DNA of 64,000 nucleotides from Caldilineaceae bacterium (GTDB lineage: Bacteria > Chloroflexota > Anaerolineae > Caldilineales > Caldilineaceae): positions 1 through 64,000 of the forward strand of contig JALHQH010000044.1 in assembly GCA_022842065.1 (NCBI GenBank), written 5' to 3'. Shown in pieces: positions 1 through 9,397 of this stretch. A program made the position numbers and the translations under genes. Position 1 is the first letter of the stretch. The number at the start of each line of letters is the position of its first letter. The notes under the pieces are model-generated. The model did not search any database. It was not told the DNA's origin and saw nothing but the letters and a program-made list of their open reading frames with translations.

Positions 1-30
1 GTGGTCGCGTGGTCACGACCACGCGACCAC
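1..30. repeat. Perfect inverted repeat, 13-bp arms
   Basis: GTGGTCGCGTGGT (1-13) is exactly complementary to 18-30 across a 4-base loop. It lies just beyond the 3' end of the minus-strand peptidase gene and lacks a T-tract, so it resembles the other intergenic palindromes of the window more than a classical terminator. Confidence 0.8.
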
Positions 31-59
31 GCGACGATTTTCATGCCACCCAAGCGACT

Positions 60-2600
60 TTATGGCGCGGTGCAGACGATCAATTCGACATCATCCACAT
101 ATAAACTGCTGGGGCGATTGCCATCGGTCGTCGCTTTGAAGCTGGCCCACAGCCGTTGACCACTATAGCTGGCGGCGTTAGGCAGATCAAGCGTCTGTTT
201 CACCCAGGTACTACGCCCGGCACTCGTGTTATCAATTTGCTGCGGGGTCACCAGTTGAATACCTTTGTCGGTCTCCAAGCCAACGGTAAAGCGATCATAG
301 ACACGGGTGCGATCGGTTTCGGCAGTTTCCAGATAACGCCAATAGCGCAACTGCACACTCTGGACCCGCGCCGGCAACGATACGGTCTGCACCAATTCAT
401 TCCAGACCAGATTGAGATTGTCCGCGCCCAGCCAAGCCCCATAGCTGCCGGTGTGAGGCCGGCGCGTATAAATCGCCGGATCAGCATAAACCCGGCTGGA
501 TGTGTTAGAAATCGCGGCCCAGCCCACGCCCAAACGCCCGGATTCAAACCCACCATCGCGCGCCAGGTTGGAACAGGTGACGGCCGCGGCAGCCTGCGCC
601 ACTGGGATGGCAGCCTCCGTGGGTACGGCCGTCACCGCCGCCACAGCGACCGCTTCGGCTACCCCTTGGGCACCAGTGCCGCAGGGCATGGTGAGGGCAA
701 CATCATCGACAAAAAAGCTGCTGACCAGGGTGCTGTTGTTGATCCCGCGGAAGGCCAGGCTGATTGGTGTCGCACTTGTGCCGAGATCAAGCGGCAGGCT
801 GATTTGCACCCACTGGTTGCGCGTCACCGCGGTGTTGATTGTCGCCACGACGCGCTCTGTGCCGCCGCTGCTGAGGATCACCTGCATGATATCTTTGGCC
901 GAGCCGGCGGCCTCATTGCTGCGCACCAAGCGCCAGAAGCGTAGGGTGGCACCCGCGCGGTTGGCAGGCAGGTTGATCGTCTGTTTCAACGTATCGGTGT
1001 AGTTGAGCACGTTGCCAAACCACGCGCCATAAGCCCCGGTGCGCGCCGACGTACGATAGATCAACGGATCAACCCGATTCAGCGAGTTAGTCGCGGTCCA
1101 GGTGGTGGTCGTCGGCCCGGCTTCAAAGTTGCCGTTGGTTACATACTCACAACTTTGTTGGATCGGCGTTGCGGTCACGGTTGGCGACTTGGTCGGTGAA
1201 GGGGTCGCCGTCGGCGGGGTGATGGTCGGTTTGGTCGTCCGGGTCGGCGTCGGGGTCGGCGGTGTGGTCACGGTGGCCGTGGGCGTTGGTCCCGTACCAC
1301 TATGGGCGCGGATAAAGGCACTTGGATCCACATAACCGCGGCCGGCGTAGGGATAGTTGTCTGGATGAATGATATAGGTGTAGCCGCGGCCCGGATAGGC
1401 ATAAGTGCAGCCGGGGTAGTTATAATTGTAGCCGTTGGTGCTGGGCACATAAATATTGGTGCCGTCAAGGAACCAGCGCATTTCAAAGTGGAGGTGGGCA
1501 TCAATGCCATTGTGTTGGCTGGGGGTGCGGCCGGTGTAACTCTGGTTGAGCACGGTGCCAATTTGTTGACCCAATGTCACCGTCTGCCCTTCAACCACAC
1601 GCACGTTGGTAATATGACCATACATTGAATAAAGATCGCGGCCATCGGCCAAACGGTGACGGATCAGGACGACATTGCCCGGATAGCTGATCCCCGGATT
1701 GTGTTTGGCGACAACTCCGTTGGCAACGGCGTAGACCGGCGTACCAGCCGTTGACGCGCCATCCAGGCGGTACCAATCCTCGCCGGTGTGGATCATGCGC
1801 GACCAGTCAACGCCGTAACATTTGGGCCCCCACTGGTCGAGATTACGGATGGCATAACCCAGGTGCTCAACATGGGTGTCGGCTACCACTAAGCCTTCAG
1901 GAATCCCATAATTGACCCCTTGGCCGGATTGGAGGGGAAAGGTAAAGCGGTCGGCTACAGCCAAGGTGGCCGGCGGCGCAACACTGCGCGGTGCTGCTGG
2001 TTTGGGCTGGCGCGCCACGGCTAAGACGCGGAAGGAATAGACACTTCGCTCGTAGTAGGCCACAGCCTGCGCAGTCGGTTCACTGAGGCCACCTTTGCCC
2101 CCGCCAAAGAGATTGATCCGGTAGATCACACCATCGCCGGCCACGAGGGTGCTATAGCGGTCGCCATCGCCGACAATCGGGTCGCGTTCCAGGCGCAAGG
2201 CCGGGTGACCATTGATCGTTAACGGGGTCGTGGTTGGTAGAACAGCACCAGCGACTGCGCCATACGCTTGTTCCACATATGCAGCGGGGCTCAACTCACT
2301 CTCCAACACAAGGATCGAGATCCCCTGATAGAGCGGCGAGTTATCGTCAGGCAGGCGGACAAAGAGCAGCTTATAGCGCAAAGCGGCATCATCGCTGGCG
2401 GTGATCTCAGCATTGGGCGGCAGTTCGATGGTGTAACCGGCATCGGGGCTGGTATAGCGTTGCCAGCCATCAGCCGTTGTTTGCATGCTGCGTTGCTGCG
2501 CCAACGTGATGCGAGCTGCGCCGCTGCTAAAAAATAGACCGACTGCCATCAATAGGATGGTCAGCCCAGTGCGGTAGACAGAGATAGGATAAATTCGCAT
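60..2600 (-). CDS. Exported M23-family metallopeptidase with two C-terminal beta-sandwich-like domains
   Basis: This is a predicted extracellular zinc peptidase, probably cutting peptidoglycan cross-links or other glycine-rich peptides. Residues 1-35 form a signal peptide (positive start, hydrophobic run, A-Q end). Residues 45-195 are an unassigned N-terminal region. The M23 (LytM) core spans about 265-380, with the ligand motifs HTGED (H271, D275), YGH (H329) and HLH (H369, H371). A Thr/Pro-rich linker at about 437-480 leads to two related domains starting C-x-x-x-x-N-G-N-F-E (about 483-650) and C-S-N-L-x-x-D-G-G-F-E (about 678-846). These look like carbohydrate- or surface-binding beta-sandwiches. 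The ATG at 2600 follows AAAGGAG with good spacing. The ligand set is complete, so activity is likely. The substrate is not indicated. Confidence 0.88.
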   Translation of the reverse strand: MRIYPISVYRTGLTILLMAVGLFFSSGAARITLAQQRSMQTTADGWQRYTSPDAGYTIELPPNAEITASDDAALRYKLLFVRLPDDNSPLYQGISILVLESELSPAAYVEQAYGAVAGAVLPTTTPLTINGHPALRLERDPIVGDGDRYSTLVAGDGVIYRINLFGGGKGGLSEPTAQAVAYYERSVYSFRVLAVARQPKPAAPRSVAPPATLAVADRFTFPLQSGQGVNYGIPEGLVVADTHVEHLGYAIRNLDQWGPKCYGVDWSRMIHTGEDWYRLDGASTAGTPVYAVANGVVAKHNPGISYPGNVVLIRHRLADGRDLYSMYGHITNVRVVEGQTVTLGQQIGTVLNQSYTGRTPSQHNGIDAHLHFEMRWFLDGTNIYVPSTNGYNYNYPGCTYAYPGRGYTYIIHPDNYPYAGRGYVDPSAFIRAHSGTGPTPTATVTTPPTPTPTRTTKPTITPPTATPSPTKSPTVTATPIQQSCEYVTNGNFEAGPTTTTWTATNSLNRVDPLIYRTSARTGAYGAWFGNVLNYTDTLKQTINLPANRAGATLRFWRLVRSNEAAGSAKDIMQVILSSGGTERVVATINTAVTRNQWVQISLPLDLGTSATPISLAFRGINNSTLVSSFFVDDVALTMPCGTGAQGVAEAVAVAAVTAVPTEAAIPVAQAAAAVTCSNLARDGGFESGRLGVGWAAISNTSSRVYADPAIYTRRPHTGSYGAWLGADNLNLVWNELVQTVSLPARVQSVQLRYWRYLETAETDRTRVYDRFTVGLETDKGIQLVTPQQIDNTSAGRSTWVKQTLDLPNAASYSGQRLWASFKATTDGNRPSSLYVDDVELIVCTAP

Positions 2601-2961
2601 AAAAGCTCCTTTTGTCAGATAGCGTTACGCATCCGTACAGAGACTTTTCCCGCGCTGTGTGCTCTGGGACAGAGTTTGCCTGCGTAAGTCGTATCTGGAG
2701 TGAATTGCTTATCTATCTTAAGCAGCGTTAATTCGGGGTAATTTGTTCCATAAGCTTAATTGCGCTGGTCTATTATCTGTTGTCTAGCCAAGTGTTGCTG
2801 CGGAAACTGTTAGGCAACAACGAACGTTTTTATAAGAAGCTGACGTTGCATTAAGGAAGAATTCCCTGTAAAAGTAACTATATTCGTAGCTTATCGTCAA
2901 GATGAATAGAAATCAAAATTCAATCAAGACAAGCATTTATTTTAAAGCAATGAGGTGCAAC
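2601..2961. other. Divergent intergenic region
   Basis: About 360 bp separate the divergent peptidase and repeat-protein genes. The stretch is more AT-rich than the genes. I see no RNA gene, long palindrome or convincing -35/-10 pair here, though both promoters must lie in it. Confidence 0.5.
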
Positions 2962-5859
2962 ATGAAAAGGTCCCCGAGCTTGCAGTGGTATCATTTCGTC
3001 GTCTGTTTTGCGCTGTTGTGGCTCTTTCCGCGTTCCCAGACCCTCTATGCCGGCGATGTCGATCCAGGCAATGCGAGCATTACCGGAATGGTTACCAACC
3101 AAGCCGGTCTGCCGCTGGCCGGGCTCAAAGTCTATGCCTATGGTCAACAGTCCAATGAGGGGGGTAGCTTCGACTGGACCATCCTTAAAGTTGGCGAAAC
3201 CGATCCAACCGGTTGGTACAAACTTTTCGATCTGCCGAATGGACCAGTGCGCCTGGGTGTGGTGGATGAAAGCAACCAATACATTACAGAATTTTATGAC
3301 AATGCCCGCACAGTGGACAAGGGGACTGATCTTACGATCAGCGACACCAGCGTGATCACGGCTAATCTACAGTTGGCCACTTTTGGTCGGATCACAGGAA
3401 CAGTAACGACGGTGGCCGGGGAACCACTGCCGGGCCTTGTGGTGCTCCTCCACGAAGTAATGCAGCTGAGCGACGGCAGCACCACCTGGACGCAATACTA
3501 CAGCACAATCACCGATCCAAGCGGGCACTATGCGTTTGGGCAGTTGTTAGGTCGCTACCGACTCAGCTTTGTCGATCAGCACAATTTTCCCAGTGAATAC
3601 AAAGCCGAGTTTTATCAGGACGCCGCCACGCTGGAAGCGGCAACCGATTTGGTGATCGAGTCTGGCACCGAATTGACGAACATTGACGCACAGTTGACGG
3701 TGTTGGGCCGCATTCATGGTCTCGTTACCGATGGGGCGGGCAACCCGATTTCCAACATCGGCGTGGCCGTCTTTGCCGACCCAACGCGGCAGGGTCACTG
3801 GCAAACTCATCTGACCACCGGCATGACCGATCAGACCGGGACGTACACGCTGCTTGGGTTGGAGACCGGTGATTACCGCCTCTATTTTAGCGATATCCTG
3901 TCCAGCCCCCGTTACTCAGGCGAATTCTATAACGATGCCACCACCCTCACGGCCGCGAGTACGGTTGCCGTAACCAATGGCGCGACCACAACCGTCAACA
4001 TTCAATTAGCGCCGCCAGGGGGAATCACCGGTCAGATCACCGATCCCGCCGGCAATCCTTTGGCCGCCGTACAGGTCGCCTTGTTGACGGATCAAGACGG
4101 CAATGGTCTGTGGGAAAGCGGCGCCTATTTCACCACGCCGGATGCGAACGGCATCTACACCTTCACCGGGCTTGATGTCGGCGCTTACCGTGTCCACTTC
4201 CAAGATTACTCTGGCCTGTATTATGCGCCCGAGTTTTACAATAACGCCCCAACGCTAGAGGGTGCCACCAATGTCACTGTCACCGCCGGGGCGATTACCC
4301 CAGCGATCAACGCCCAAATGGATTACTACAGCCACATTACCGGCACCGTCACCGATGAAGCAGGCGCGCTCCTGTCCAACATCCAAGTGACGGCTTATGC
4401 CTGGCAGGCTGATCAGTACGGCCACTTCGACTGGCAACCACTCAATAGCCAATATACGGATATGGCAGGGCACTACAATCTGAGCGGCCTGGTCACCGGG
4501 AGTTACCGTTTGAGCTTTGCCGATCCCTACAACAATCTGCTCCACACCGAATATTACGACGATGCCGGCTACGTCTACACGGCAGCGGACATTGCGCTTG
4601 GGGTGGCGATGACTGTAACGAATATCAACGCGCAACTCTCGCCCTTTGCGGCGGTCAACTATCCACCGCTGGCACGCGCCGATCAAGCCGCCGTCAGGGA
4701 AGGCGGCTCGACGAATACCGTTCAATTCGGCGACATCAGCCTGTTGGCCAACGACCGCGACGCCGAATTCATGCCCATTACCCCCACTCTAGTGACCAGT
4801 CCCACCCACGGTATGGTCAGTATCACGGCGCTGGGCCTCTTCACCTACACCCACAATGGCGATGGGGCGACGATTGATCACTTCACCTATCAAGTGAATG
4901 ATGGCGTCTATGCCTCCAACGTTGCAACCGTCACCATTACCATTACGCCGACCAACGACGCACCGCTGGCCGTCAATGACCACTATACGCTGACGGTCGG
5001 TGCGACCTTGACAGGCTCCAATGTGTTGGGGAATGATCCCGACGAAGAAAACCAACGCCTAAGGGCGACGCTGGTTGCCACGCCAACCCACGGTGCGCTG
5101 ACCCTGGCCGCTAACGGCTACTTTACCTATACCCATGACGCCAGCAACACAAGCACCGACAGCTTTACCTATCGTGCCAGTGACGGGATCACCACGTCCA
5201 ACCTCGCCACGGTAACGCTGCGCATCAACCCGCCCACGGCAGTGGTAAGCTTTACCCTGCGCAAGACGGTGGGGATTGAGGGCATTCTGCCGCGCTGTAC
5301 CGCGCAAGGAGAAATGAAGGTGCCGGTGGGAACGGCGGTGATCTATTGTTATACCGTACACAATCAAGGCAGCGTCACCCTGACCACCCATTCGCTCGTC
5401 GACAGCGATCTGGGTCAAGTGCTGGACAATGTCACCCAACTCCTTGCGCCTGGCGCTGAATATTCGGTCACCGTCACCAAAGCGTTGACCGTCAGCATCA
5501 CTAATGTCGCAACCTGGACGGCGACCAGCGCCGGCAGTGGACAAGTGGCCCTGCGGTTCGCCCTTGGCGCAACCGGCGCAACCGGCGCGGCGGCCACAGT
5601 CCTCATCTCCAGCCCAACCGATGACCAGGATGGCGATACGATTCCTGACAACCTGGAAGGCTGGGCGGATCCAGATGGTGATAACCTGCCAAACTTCCTG
5701 GATACGAACGCCGACGGTGATGCACTCCCCGATCAAAGCGAAGTTGGCGATCCGGCCCACCCGGTTGACAGCGATGGCGACGGCATTCCCGACTTTTTAG
5801 ACAATGACGACAATGCTGCACTTGACCAGAAACTCTATTTGCCCGTGATCTATAAGTGA
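2962..5859 (+). CDS. Large exported protein: five carboxypeptidase-regulatory-like repeats, cadherin-like repeats, calcium-type repeats
   Basis: This is an exported surface or matrix protein with no visible catalytic domain. The frame opens at 2902, but the ATG at 2962 follows TGAGGTG at 5-base spacing and begins a clear signal peptide (MKRSPSLQW, then a hydrophobic run), so it is the better start (965 aa). Five repeats of about 110 residues follow. Each opens with ITGxVTDxAG and carries YxxxGLxxGxYRLxF and EFYxDAxT signatures, as in CarboxypepD_reg-like beta-sandwiches. Two cadherin/VCBS-like repeats come next (NDRDAE and NDPDEE calcium-type motifs). A DUF11/CARDB-like segment and a thrombospondin-type-3-like run of DxDxDxxPD motifs follow. 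The protein ends LYLPVIYK, a motif also seen at the end of the exported protein at 44689-45777. Adhesion or matrix function is an inference. Confidence 0.82.
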   Translation: MKRSPSLQWYHFVVCFALLWLFPRSQTLYAGDVDPGNASITGMVTNQAGLPLAGLKVYAYGQQSNEGGSFDWTILKVGETDPTGWYKLFDLPNGPVRLGVVDESNQYITEFYDNARTVDKGTDLTISDTSVITANLQLATFGRITGTVTTVAGEPLPGLVVLLHEVMQLSDGSTTWTQYYSTITDPSGHYAFGQLLGRYRLSFVDQHNFPSEYKAEFYQDAATLEAATDLVIESGTELTNIDAQLTVLGRIHGLVTDGAGNPISNIGVAVFADPTRQGHWQTHLTTGMTDQTGTYTLLGLETGDYRLYFSDILSSPRYSGEFYNDATTLTAASTVAVTNGATTTVNIQLAPPGGITGQITDPAGNPLAAVQVALLTDQDGNGLWESGAYFTTPDANGIYTFTGLDVGAYRVHFQDYSGLYYAPEFYNNAPTLEGATNVTVTAGAITPAINAQMDYYSHITGTVTDEAGALLSNIQVTAYAWQADQYGHFDWQPLNSQYTDMAGHYNLSGLVTGSYRLSFADPYNNLLHTEYYDDAGYVYTAADIALGVAMTVTNINAQLSPFAAVNYPPLARADQAAVREGGSTNTVQFGDISLLANDRDAEFMPITPTLVTSPTHGMVSITALGLFTYTHNGDGATIDHFTYQVNDGVYASNVATVTITITPTNDAPLAVNDHYTLTVGATLTGSNVLGNDPDEENQRLRATLVATPTHGALTLAANGYFTYTHDASNTSTDSFTYRASDGITTSNLATVTLRINPPTAVVSFTLRKTVGIEGILPRCTAQGEMKVPVGTAVIYCYTVHNQGSVTLTTHSLVDSDLGQVLDNVTQLLAPGAEYSVTVTKALTVSITNVATWTATSAGSGQVALRFALGATGATGAAATVLISSPTDDQDGDTIPDNLEGWADPDGDNLPNFLDTNADGDALPDQSEVGDPAHPVDSDGDGIPDFLDNDDNAALDQKLYLPVIYK

Positions 5860-5861
5860 CA

Positions 5862-5912
5862 GCGCTGAAGCCCATGCGGATTAGAGTGCTTACTCTGCAT
5901 GGGCTTCAGCGC
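5862..5912. repeat. Inverted repeat, 16-bp perfect arms, between convergent genes
   Basis: GCGCTGAAGCCCATGC (5862-5877) pairs exactly with 5897-5912. A smaller AGAGT/ACTCT stem lies in the loop. It sits between the stops of two convergent genes and could end transcription from both sides, but it has no T-tract. Confidence 0.75.
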
Positions 5913-5953
5913 CAGTAATGCTCCATCCACCAGCGCTTGATAGGGTTATTCAT

Positions 5954-7024
5954 TTACAAATCGGTCGTATCCTGCTCTGCCGCTTTCCCAAAGAGGTAAC
6001 TGTCGCCGATATATTTGAGAATTACCCGGCCGATCTTCACATCCTGCCGCTCCAGCACCGGCTTTACGACTACCCCTTCGCGACCATGTTTGCCACCAAT
6101 CAGTGACGGCCCCTCGGCAAGTGTCTTAATCGTAGACAAGGCAAAGGGGCCACGATAGACGAGCGGCACCGTTTCAATGCCATACCGCTCACACTGGGCA
6201 ACGAAGTCAGCATCGTCGAGAAAGTGGCCGTCAATCATCAAGTCAAAGGCGCGGAAGGCCAGCGTTTTTTGGCCATAGGTATAGGACTGAATGCCGGCAC
6301 CAAAGACTTCGCCATAGAGCACCGCTTGGTTGTGTCCCTGATTGAAGAGCGCGCGCAACAGTTGCTCGACACTGGGCAGGGTTAGCGGGTACCAGTAGGT
6401 GTTGCCGCGCATGGCTGCCGCATCCACGGGCTCTTTACGCCGCAAGCCACGCGAGCCCGCCATGCGAACCAGCTGCCGTTGACCAGCCACGAGTTCCGTT
6501 ACAAAACCGACCCGGTCATTGGTACCGTGCAACTTCTCGGTGGCGACGACTTCCTCCCCATCCGCGATCACCGTCGGGTAGCTGCGCAGATTTTCCACAT
6601 CGGTATAGGCGGGGAAACGCCCGTCATTTGCCACTGAATCACCGGCGGTCGTGCGCAGCGGTGGAAAAAACTTGGTGGCACCATAAAAGTCGGCGACATC
6701 TTGGCCCACCACCATCCCCGGCTCTGGCTCAATCACCAGGCCAAAGGATGGTTCACCGCGCAACCGCACCCGGTGAATCACCAGCACCCGGTTGCCATCA
6801 ATATCGAGTTTTTCCGAGAGATATTGGGTAACGCCCAGGCGGTCGGCCACTGCGCGTGGCAAGGTCGTACCTTGCTCAAAATAGACCACCGGGTCGCCAT
6901 TGTGATAGACGCCTTTTTTGACACACATCTGCCAGCCACCAACGGTCGCCAGTTCAAGCGCATCGGCGTTGGGGTGGGGGTGCACCTCGTTAATGGGGGT
7001 AACTTCGACTTTGATCGTACTCAT
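5954..7024 (-). CDS. RNA ligase, Rnl5/DraRnl-like, with N-terminal OB-like domain
   Basis: This is a covalent nucleotidyltransferase predicted to seal 3'-OH/5'-phosphate RNA nicks using ATP. Motif I is T-E-K-L-H-G-T-N-D, with the adenylated lysine at K164, close to the known Lys165 of Deinococcus radiodurans DraRnl. Motif IV is R-E-G-V-V-V-K and motif V is V-I-L-K-Y-I near the C-terminus. Residues 1-110 resemble the N-terminal OB module of the Rnl5 family rather than the C-terminal domain of T4 Rnl2. The length of 356 aa fits that family. The start codon overlaps the stop of the upstream acetyltransferase gene as ATGA, so translation is probably coupled. It is the last gene of a five-gene minus-strand operon headed by an ArsR-like regulator. 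Its RNA substrate is unknown. Confidence 0.85.
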   Translation of the reverse strand: MSTIKVEVTPINEVHPHPNADALELATVGGWQMCVKKGVYHNGDPVVYFEQGTTLPRAVADRLGVTQYLSEKLDIDGNRVLVIHRVRLRGEPSFGLVIEPEPGMVVGQDVADFYGATKFFPPLRTTAGDSVANDGRFPAYTDVENLRSYPTVIADGEEVVATEKLHGTNDRVGFVTELVAGQRQLVRMAGSRGLRRKEPVDAAAMRGNTYWYPLTLPSVEQLLRALFNQGHNQAVLYGEVFGAGIQSYTYGQKTLAFRAFDLMIDGHFLDDADFVAQCERYGIETVPLVYRGPFALSTIKTLAEGPSLIGGKHGREGVVVKPVLERQDVKIGRVILKYIGDSYLFGKAAEQDTTDL

Positions 7025-8007
7025 AGGGGGTTCCTTTCCGAATGATGTTGTCGCTTCTCAAAGTTCAGCCAAGCCGGTGCTGCTTGAAAGCCCAATTGCA
7101 AATTGAGTTGAAACATCGGATTGTTTTCTTCATTACTCGTCTGAATCCAGGTGATACCCTCGGCTTGGGCATAATCAATCGTCTGCAATTTGAGCGCCGT
7201 AGCGATCCCTTGTCGCCGGTGGTTGCGAAGGACGCCGGTCATGCCCACGCTGATTGTATCACTCCCCGGCGTACGCACTTCCAATGTGCTCTGCCCCACA
7301 TAGTTCCCTTCCTCATCTAAGGCAAAAAAGGCTCCGTCAAGATTGACCAGTGAGGTCTCCAGAAAGCCGGCAAAGGTGGCAAAGGGCAACGGTTCGCCGC
7401 GATCAGGCATGGGGTGATCCCGGTTGATCGCCATTTCCAGATCATACCAATGGCGTTGCCAATCGGGATCTTGCGTCTTGAGGTCACGCATGCAGTGGAT
7501 CGTGATGCCCGCTTGTTGTACTCGGTCTGTGATAGCGGCAAAACGTGCCATGTCAACCGCCTGCACAGCCAGCCGCGCCATGGGCGAACGCATCACCTGG
7601 GTAAAACCCGCCTGGCTCAGCATGGCCAGCGCGCCAGGTTGATCCTCACGCGTGGTGGCGGTCAACAAAGTGGGGGCCGGCGTACGCGCCGCCAATGCGC
7701 TCATCATCGCCCGATAAAGCGCCATGCCGATGCCTTGCCGCTGCACAGTCGGATGCACAATAATATCCAGATTGTACTTACCTGGCATGTGGTTCCAAGC
7801 ATCCTCGCCATAGGCCGCGTGTGCAACGATCTCTCCCGCAATCTCAGCGACGAGCCGTTGAAAGAGAAAATCCGGGTTGCGCTTGCTGTCATGAAACAAC
7901 CGCGCCGCCCCATCCAGCCAGACCTCGCCCCACGCCGCCAAGTGAATCTCGGCCAAGCGGTTGTACTCGTCCAGTGTTTTGTTAAGCGGTCGAATCTTGA
8001 TATCCAT
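7021..8007 (-). CDS. Tandem GNAT-family N-acetyltransferase
   Basis: This is a predicted acetyl-CoA-dependent acetyltransferase with two GNAT domains. The first (about 1-155) carries the acetyl-CoA pyrophosphate loop V-Q-R-Q-G-I-G-M-A-L at about 88-97. The second (about 165-328) carries R-N-H-R-R-Q-G-I-A-T-A-L. The frame extends upstream to 8082, but the ATG at 8007 opens MDIKIRPL, a typical GNAT start, and leaves a 16-base gap from the DinB-like gene. The 3' end overlaps the RNA ligase start by four bases. Fused double GNATs often modify small amines or antibiotics, but nothing here fixes the substrate. Confidence 0.8.
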   Translation of the reverse strand: MDIKIRPLNKTLDEYNRLAEIHLAAWGEVWLDGAARLFHDSKRNPDFLFQRLVAEIAGEIVAHAAYGEDAWNHMPGKYNLDIIVHPTVQRQGIGMALYRAMMSALAARTPAPTLLTATTREDQPGALAMLSQAGFTQVMRSPMARLAVQAVDMARFAAITDRVQQAGITIHCMRDLKTQDPDWQRHWYDLEMAINRDHPMPDRGEPLPFATFAGFLETSLVNLDGAFFALDEEGNYVGQSTLEVRTPGSDTISVGMTGVLRNHRRQGIATALKLQTIDYAQAEGITWIQTSNEENNPMFQLNLQLGFQAAPAWLNFEKRQHHSERNPL

Positions 8008-8023
8008 AAGACATGTTGCCTGT

Positions 8024-8554
8024 TCAGCTAATCGGAATCCGCGATTTGAGCCAGCTGATCTCACCACGGTGGTTGATCTCATCCTCGTAGACGTGGTACC
8101 ACATCCAGTAGTTGTTGGCGATTAGATCATTCCAGGGGGCTTCTTGCCAGAGCCACTCATCATCATATTGGCGGAACTGGGTGAGCGTTAGTTCACGGAT
8201 CGCCTGTAATTCGCTTAGGTAATAACCAATCGGCTGCCCTTTGATCGTCTGGCGCGCTGCTTCGCCTAATTCCATGGGAATCCGCCACTTGGCGATCCGC
8301 TCGGGATTGTCAAGAATGTTGCGCCCGGTAAAGGTGTACTCCTGGTAGGCGGCCTCGATGGCGGCGGCATGTAAAAGCAGTGCCCCAATCGTGTTGGCGT
8401 TTTCGTCCCAGCGATAATCAAGTTGGGCAACCGTCAGATCTTGTACCCAACGAATCGTGGTTTCGCGACAACGCTGCATGGTAGCCACGAGAATGCCGAT
8501 CTGCGGGCTAAAGCCTGCGGTCGGCGCAATCAGTAGTTTATGGACGTTATTCAT
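8024..8554 (-). CDS. DinB-like four-helix metal-dependent protein
   Basis: This is a predicted DinB/DUF664-superfamily protein of 176 aa. The fold usually binds a divalent metal through three histidines and includes thiol-dependent transferases as well as damage-inducible proteins of unknown activity. Candidate ligands lie in LLLHAAAIE and in HVYEDEINHRGE near the C-terminus. The ATG at 8554 is preceded by AAGGAG, which decides the start over the longer open frame that reaches 8671. The start lies inside the last codons of the upstream gene (8-base overlap), so the genes are translationally linked. The reaction is unknown. Confidence 0.72.
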   Translation of the reverse strand: MNNVHKLLIAPTAGFSPQIGILVATMQRCRETTIRWVQDLTVAQLDYRWDENANTIGALLLHAAAIEAAYQEYTFTGRNILDNPERIAKWRIPMELGEAARQTIKGQPIGYYLSELQAIRELTLTQFRQYDDEWLWQEAPWNDLIANNYWMWYHVYEDEINHRGEISWLKSRIPIS

Positions 8555-9380
8555 TTTGCTCCTTGTGATCGATGGCAAAGAAGGTATAGAACTCACTAAT
8601 TCCGCATTGGGGCCGGCGCACCGCATAGGGAAAGCAGGAACGTAAATCGGCGAGATCGTCGAGCAAATCAAGACGCCGGAGCAACTCGTTCGTCACCATC
8701 GGTTTTGGTTGCCAATGGCGATCAAAACATTGCCCCCAGAGTGACAGGTACTGAAATTCGTCATGCTGAATCGCCGGCAAGTGCAGAGTATAAGCGGGCG
8801 GATAAACCCGCTGATAGGCCGCCAAGTTGTACAGCCATGAATTACCTAAGACGGTTGCGGCCAGCGGTACATGCGCGTGGATATGGGTAAACATCCGGCT
8901 AACTTCGGCCCGCCGCACCGCCAACCGTTCCTGGCCTAACGCATGGAGTCCGGGCCGATCATTTTTGATAAAGTGGGGCCGGATGATCGTGCCATGCCCG
9001 GTGCGGTCATTGCGCACACTGTAATGAAAACAGCCAAAGAGCGCCCGGCCATAGAGTGTGTTGTCACCCGGCTGCGGTCCAGGCGCACGCTGGGTCATGT
9101 GCCATTGATAGCTCCATTCTGTGGGATCGGCGGCAATCTGCAAGCCGGCGAGATATTCTGCGCGATATTCAAGCGCAATACTGTGTGTCAGCGTCGTGTA
9201 CTGTGCCAACACATGGGCCAGGGGCAGTGCAAAGCGTTCAACCAAACGCTGGGCAAAGGTTAACTGAAAACCAAAAAAGGCGCGTGAATAGGCCAAAGGT
9301 TTATTCTGCTTTCGTCGCCAGTGCTGCAATCCAGGCCAGATGTTCAGCAAAGTGATGGGCCGAGTTGCCATAGACAACAT
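8547..9380 (-). CDS. Protein of unknown function in the RNA-ligase operon
   Basis: I do not recognise this 277-aa protein. It has no signal peptide or membrane segment. It is rich in His, Tyr and Trp, with conserved-looking patches such as GRALFGCFHYSVRNDRTGHG, THIHAHVPLAA and LPAIQHDEFQYLSLWG, which suggest a soluble fold with possible metal-binding histidines. The second Met (position 9371) is an alternative start. It begins 17 bases after the ArsR-type regulator and overlaps the DinB-like gene, so it belongs to the same operon. Function cannot be assigned. Confidence 0.6.
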   Translation of the reverse strand: MLSMATRPITLLNIWPGLQHWRRKQNKPLAYSRAFFGFQLTFAQRLVERFALPLAHVLAQYTTLTHSIALEYRAEYLAGLQIAADPTEWSYQWHMTQRAPGPQPGDNTLYGRALFGCFHYSVRNDRTGHGTIIRPHFIKNDRPGLHALGQERLAVRRAEVSRMFTHIHAHVPLAATVLGNSWLYNLAAYQRVYPPAYTLHLPAIQHDEFQYLSLWGQCFDRHWQPKPMVTNELLRRLDLLDDLADLRSCFPYAVRRPQCGISEFYTFFAIDHKEQNE

Positions 9381-9397
9381 TCATCATACAATGACAT

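Noticed and set aside
5059..5760. 233-codon minus-strand frame inside the exported repeat protein
   Set aside because: The Ile/Gly/Arg-rich product mirrors the antisense of Asp/Thr-rich repeats. No start signal.
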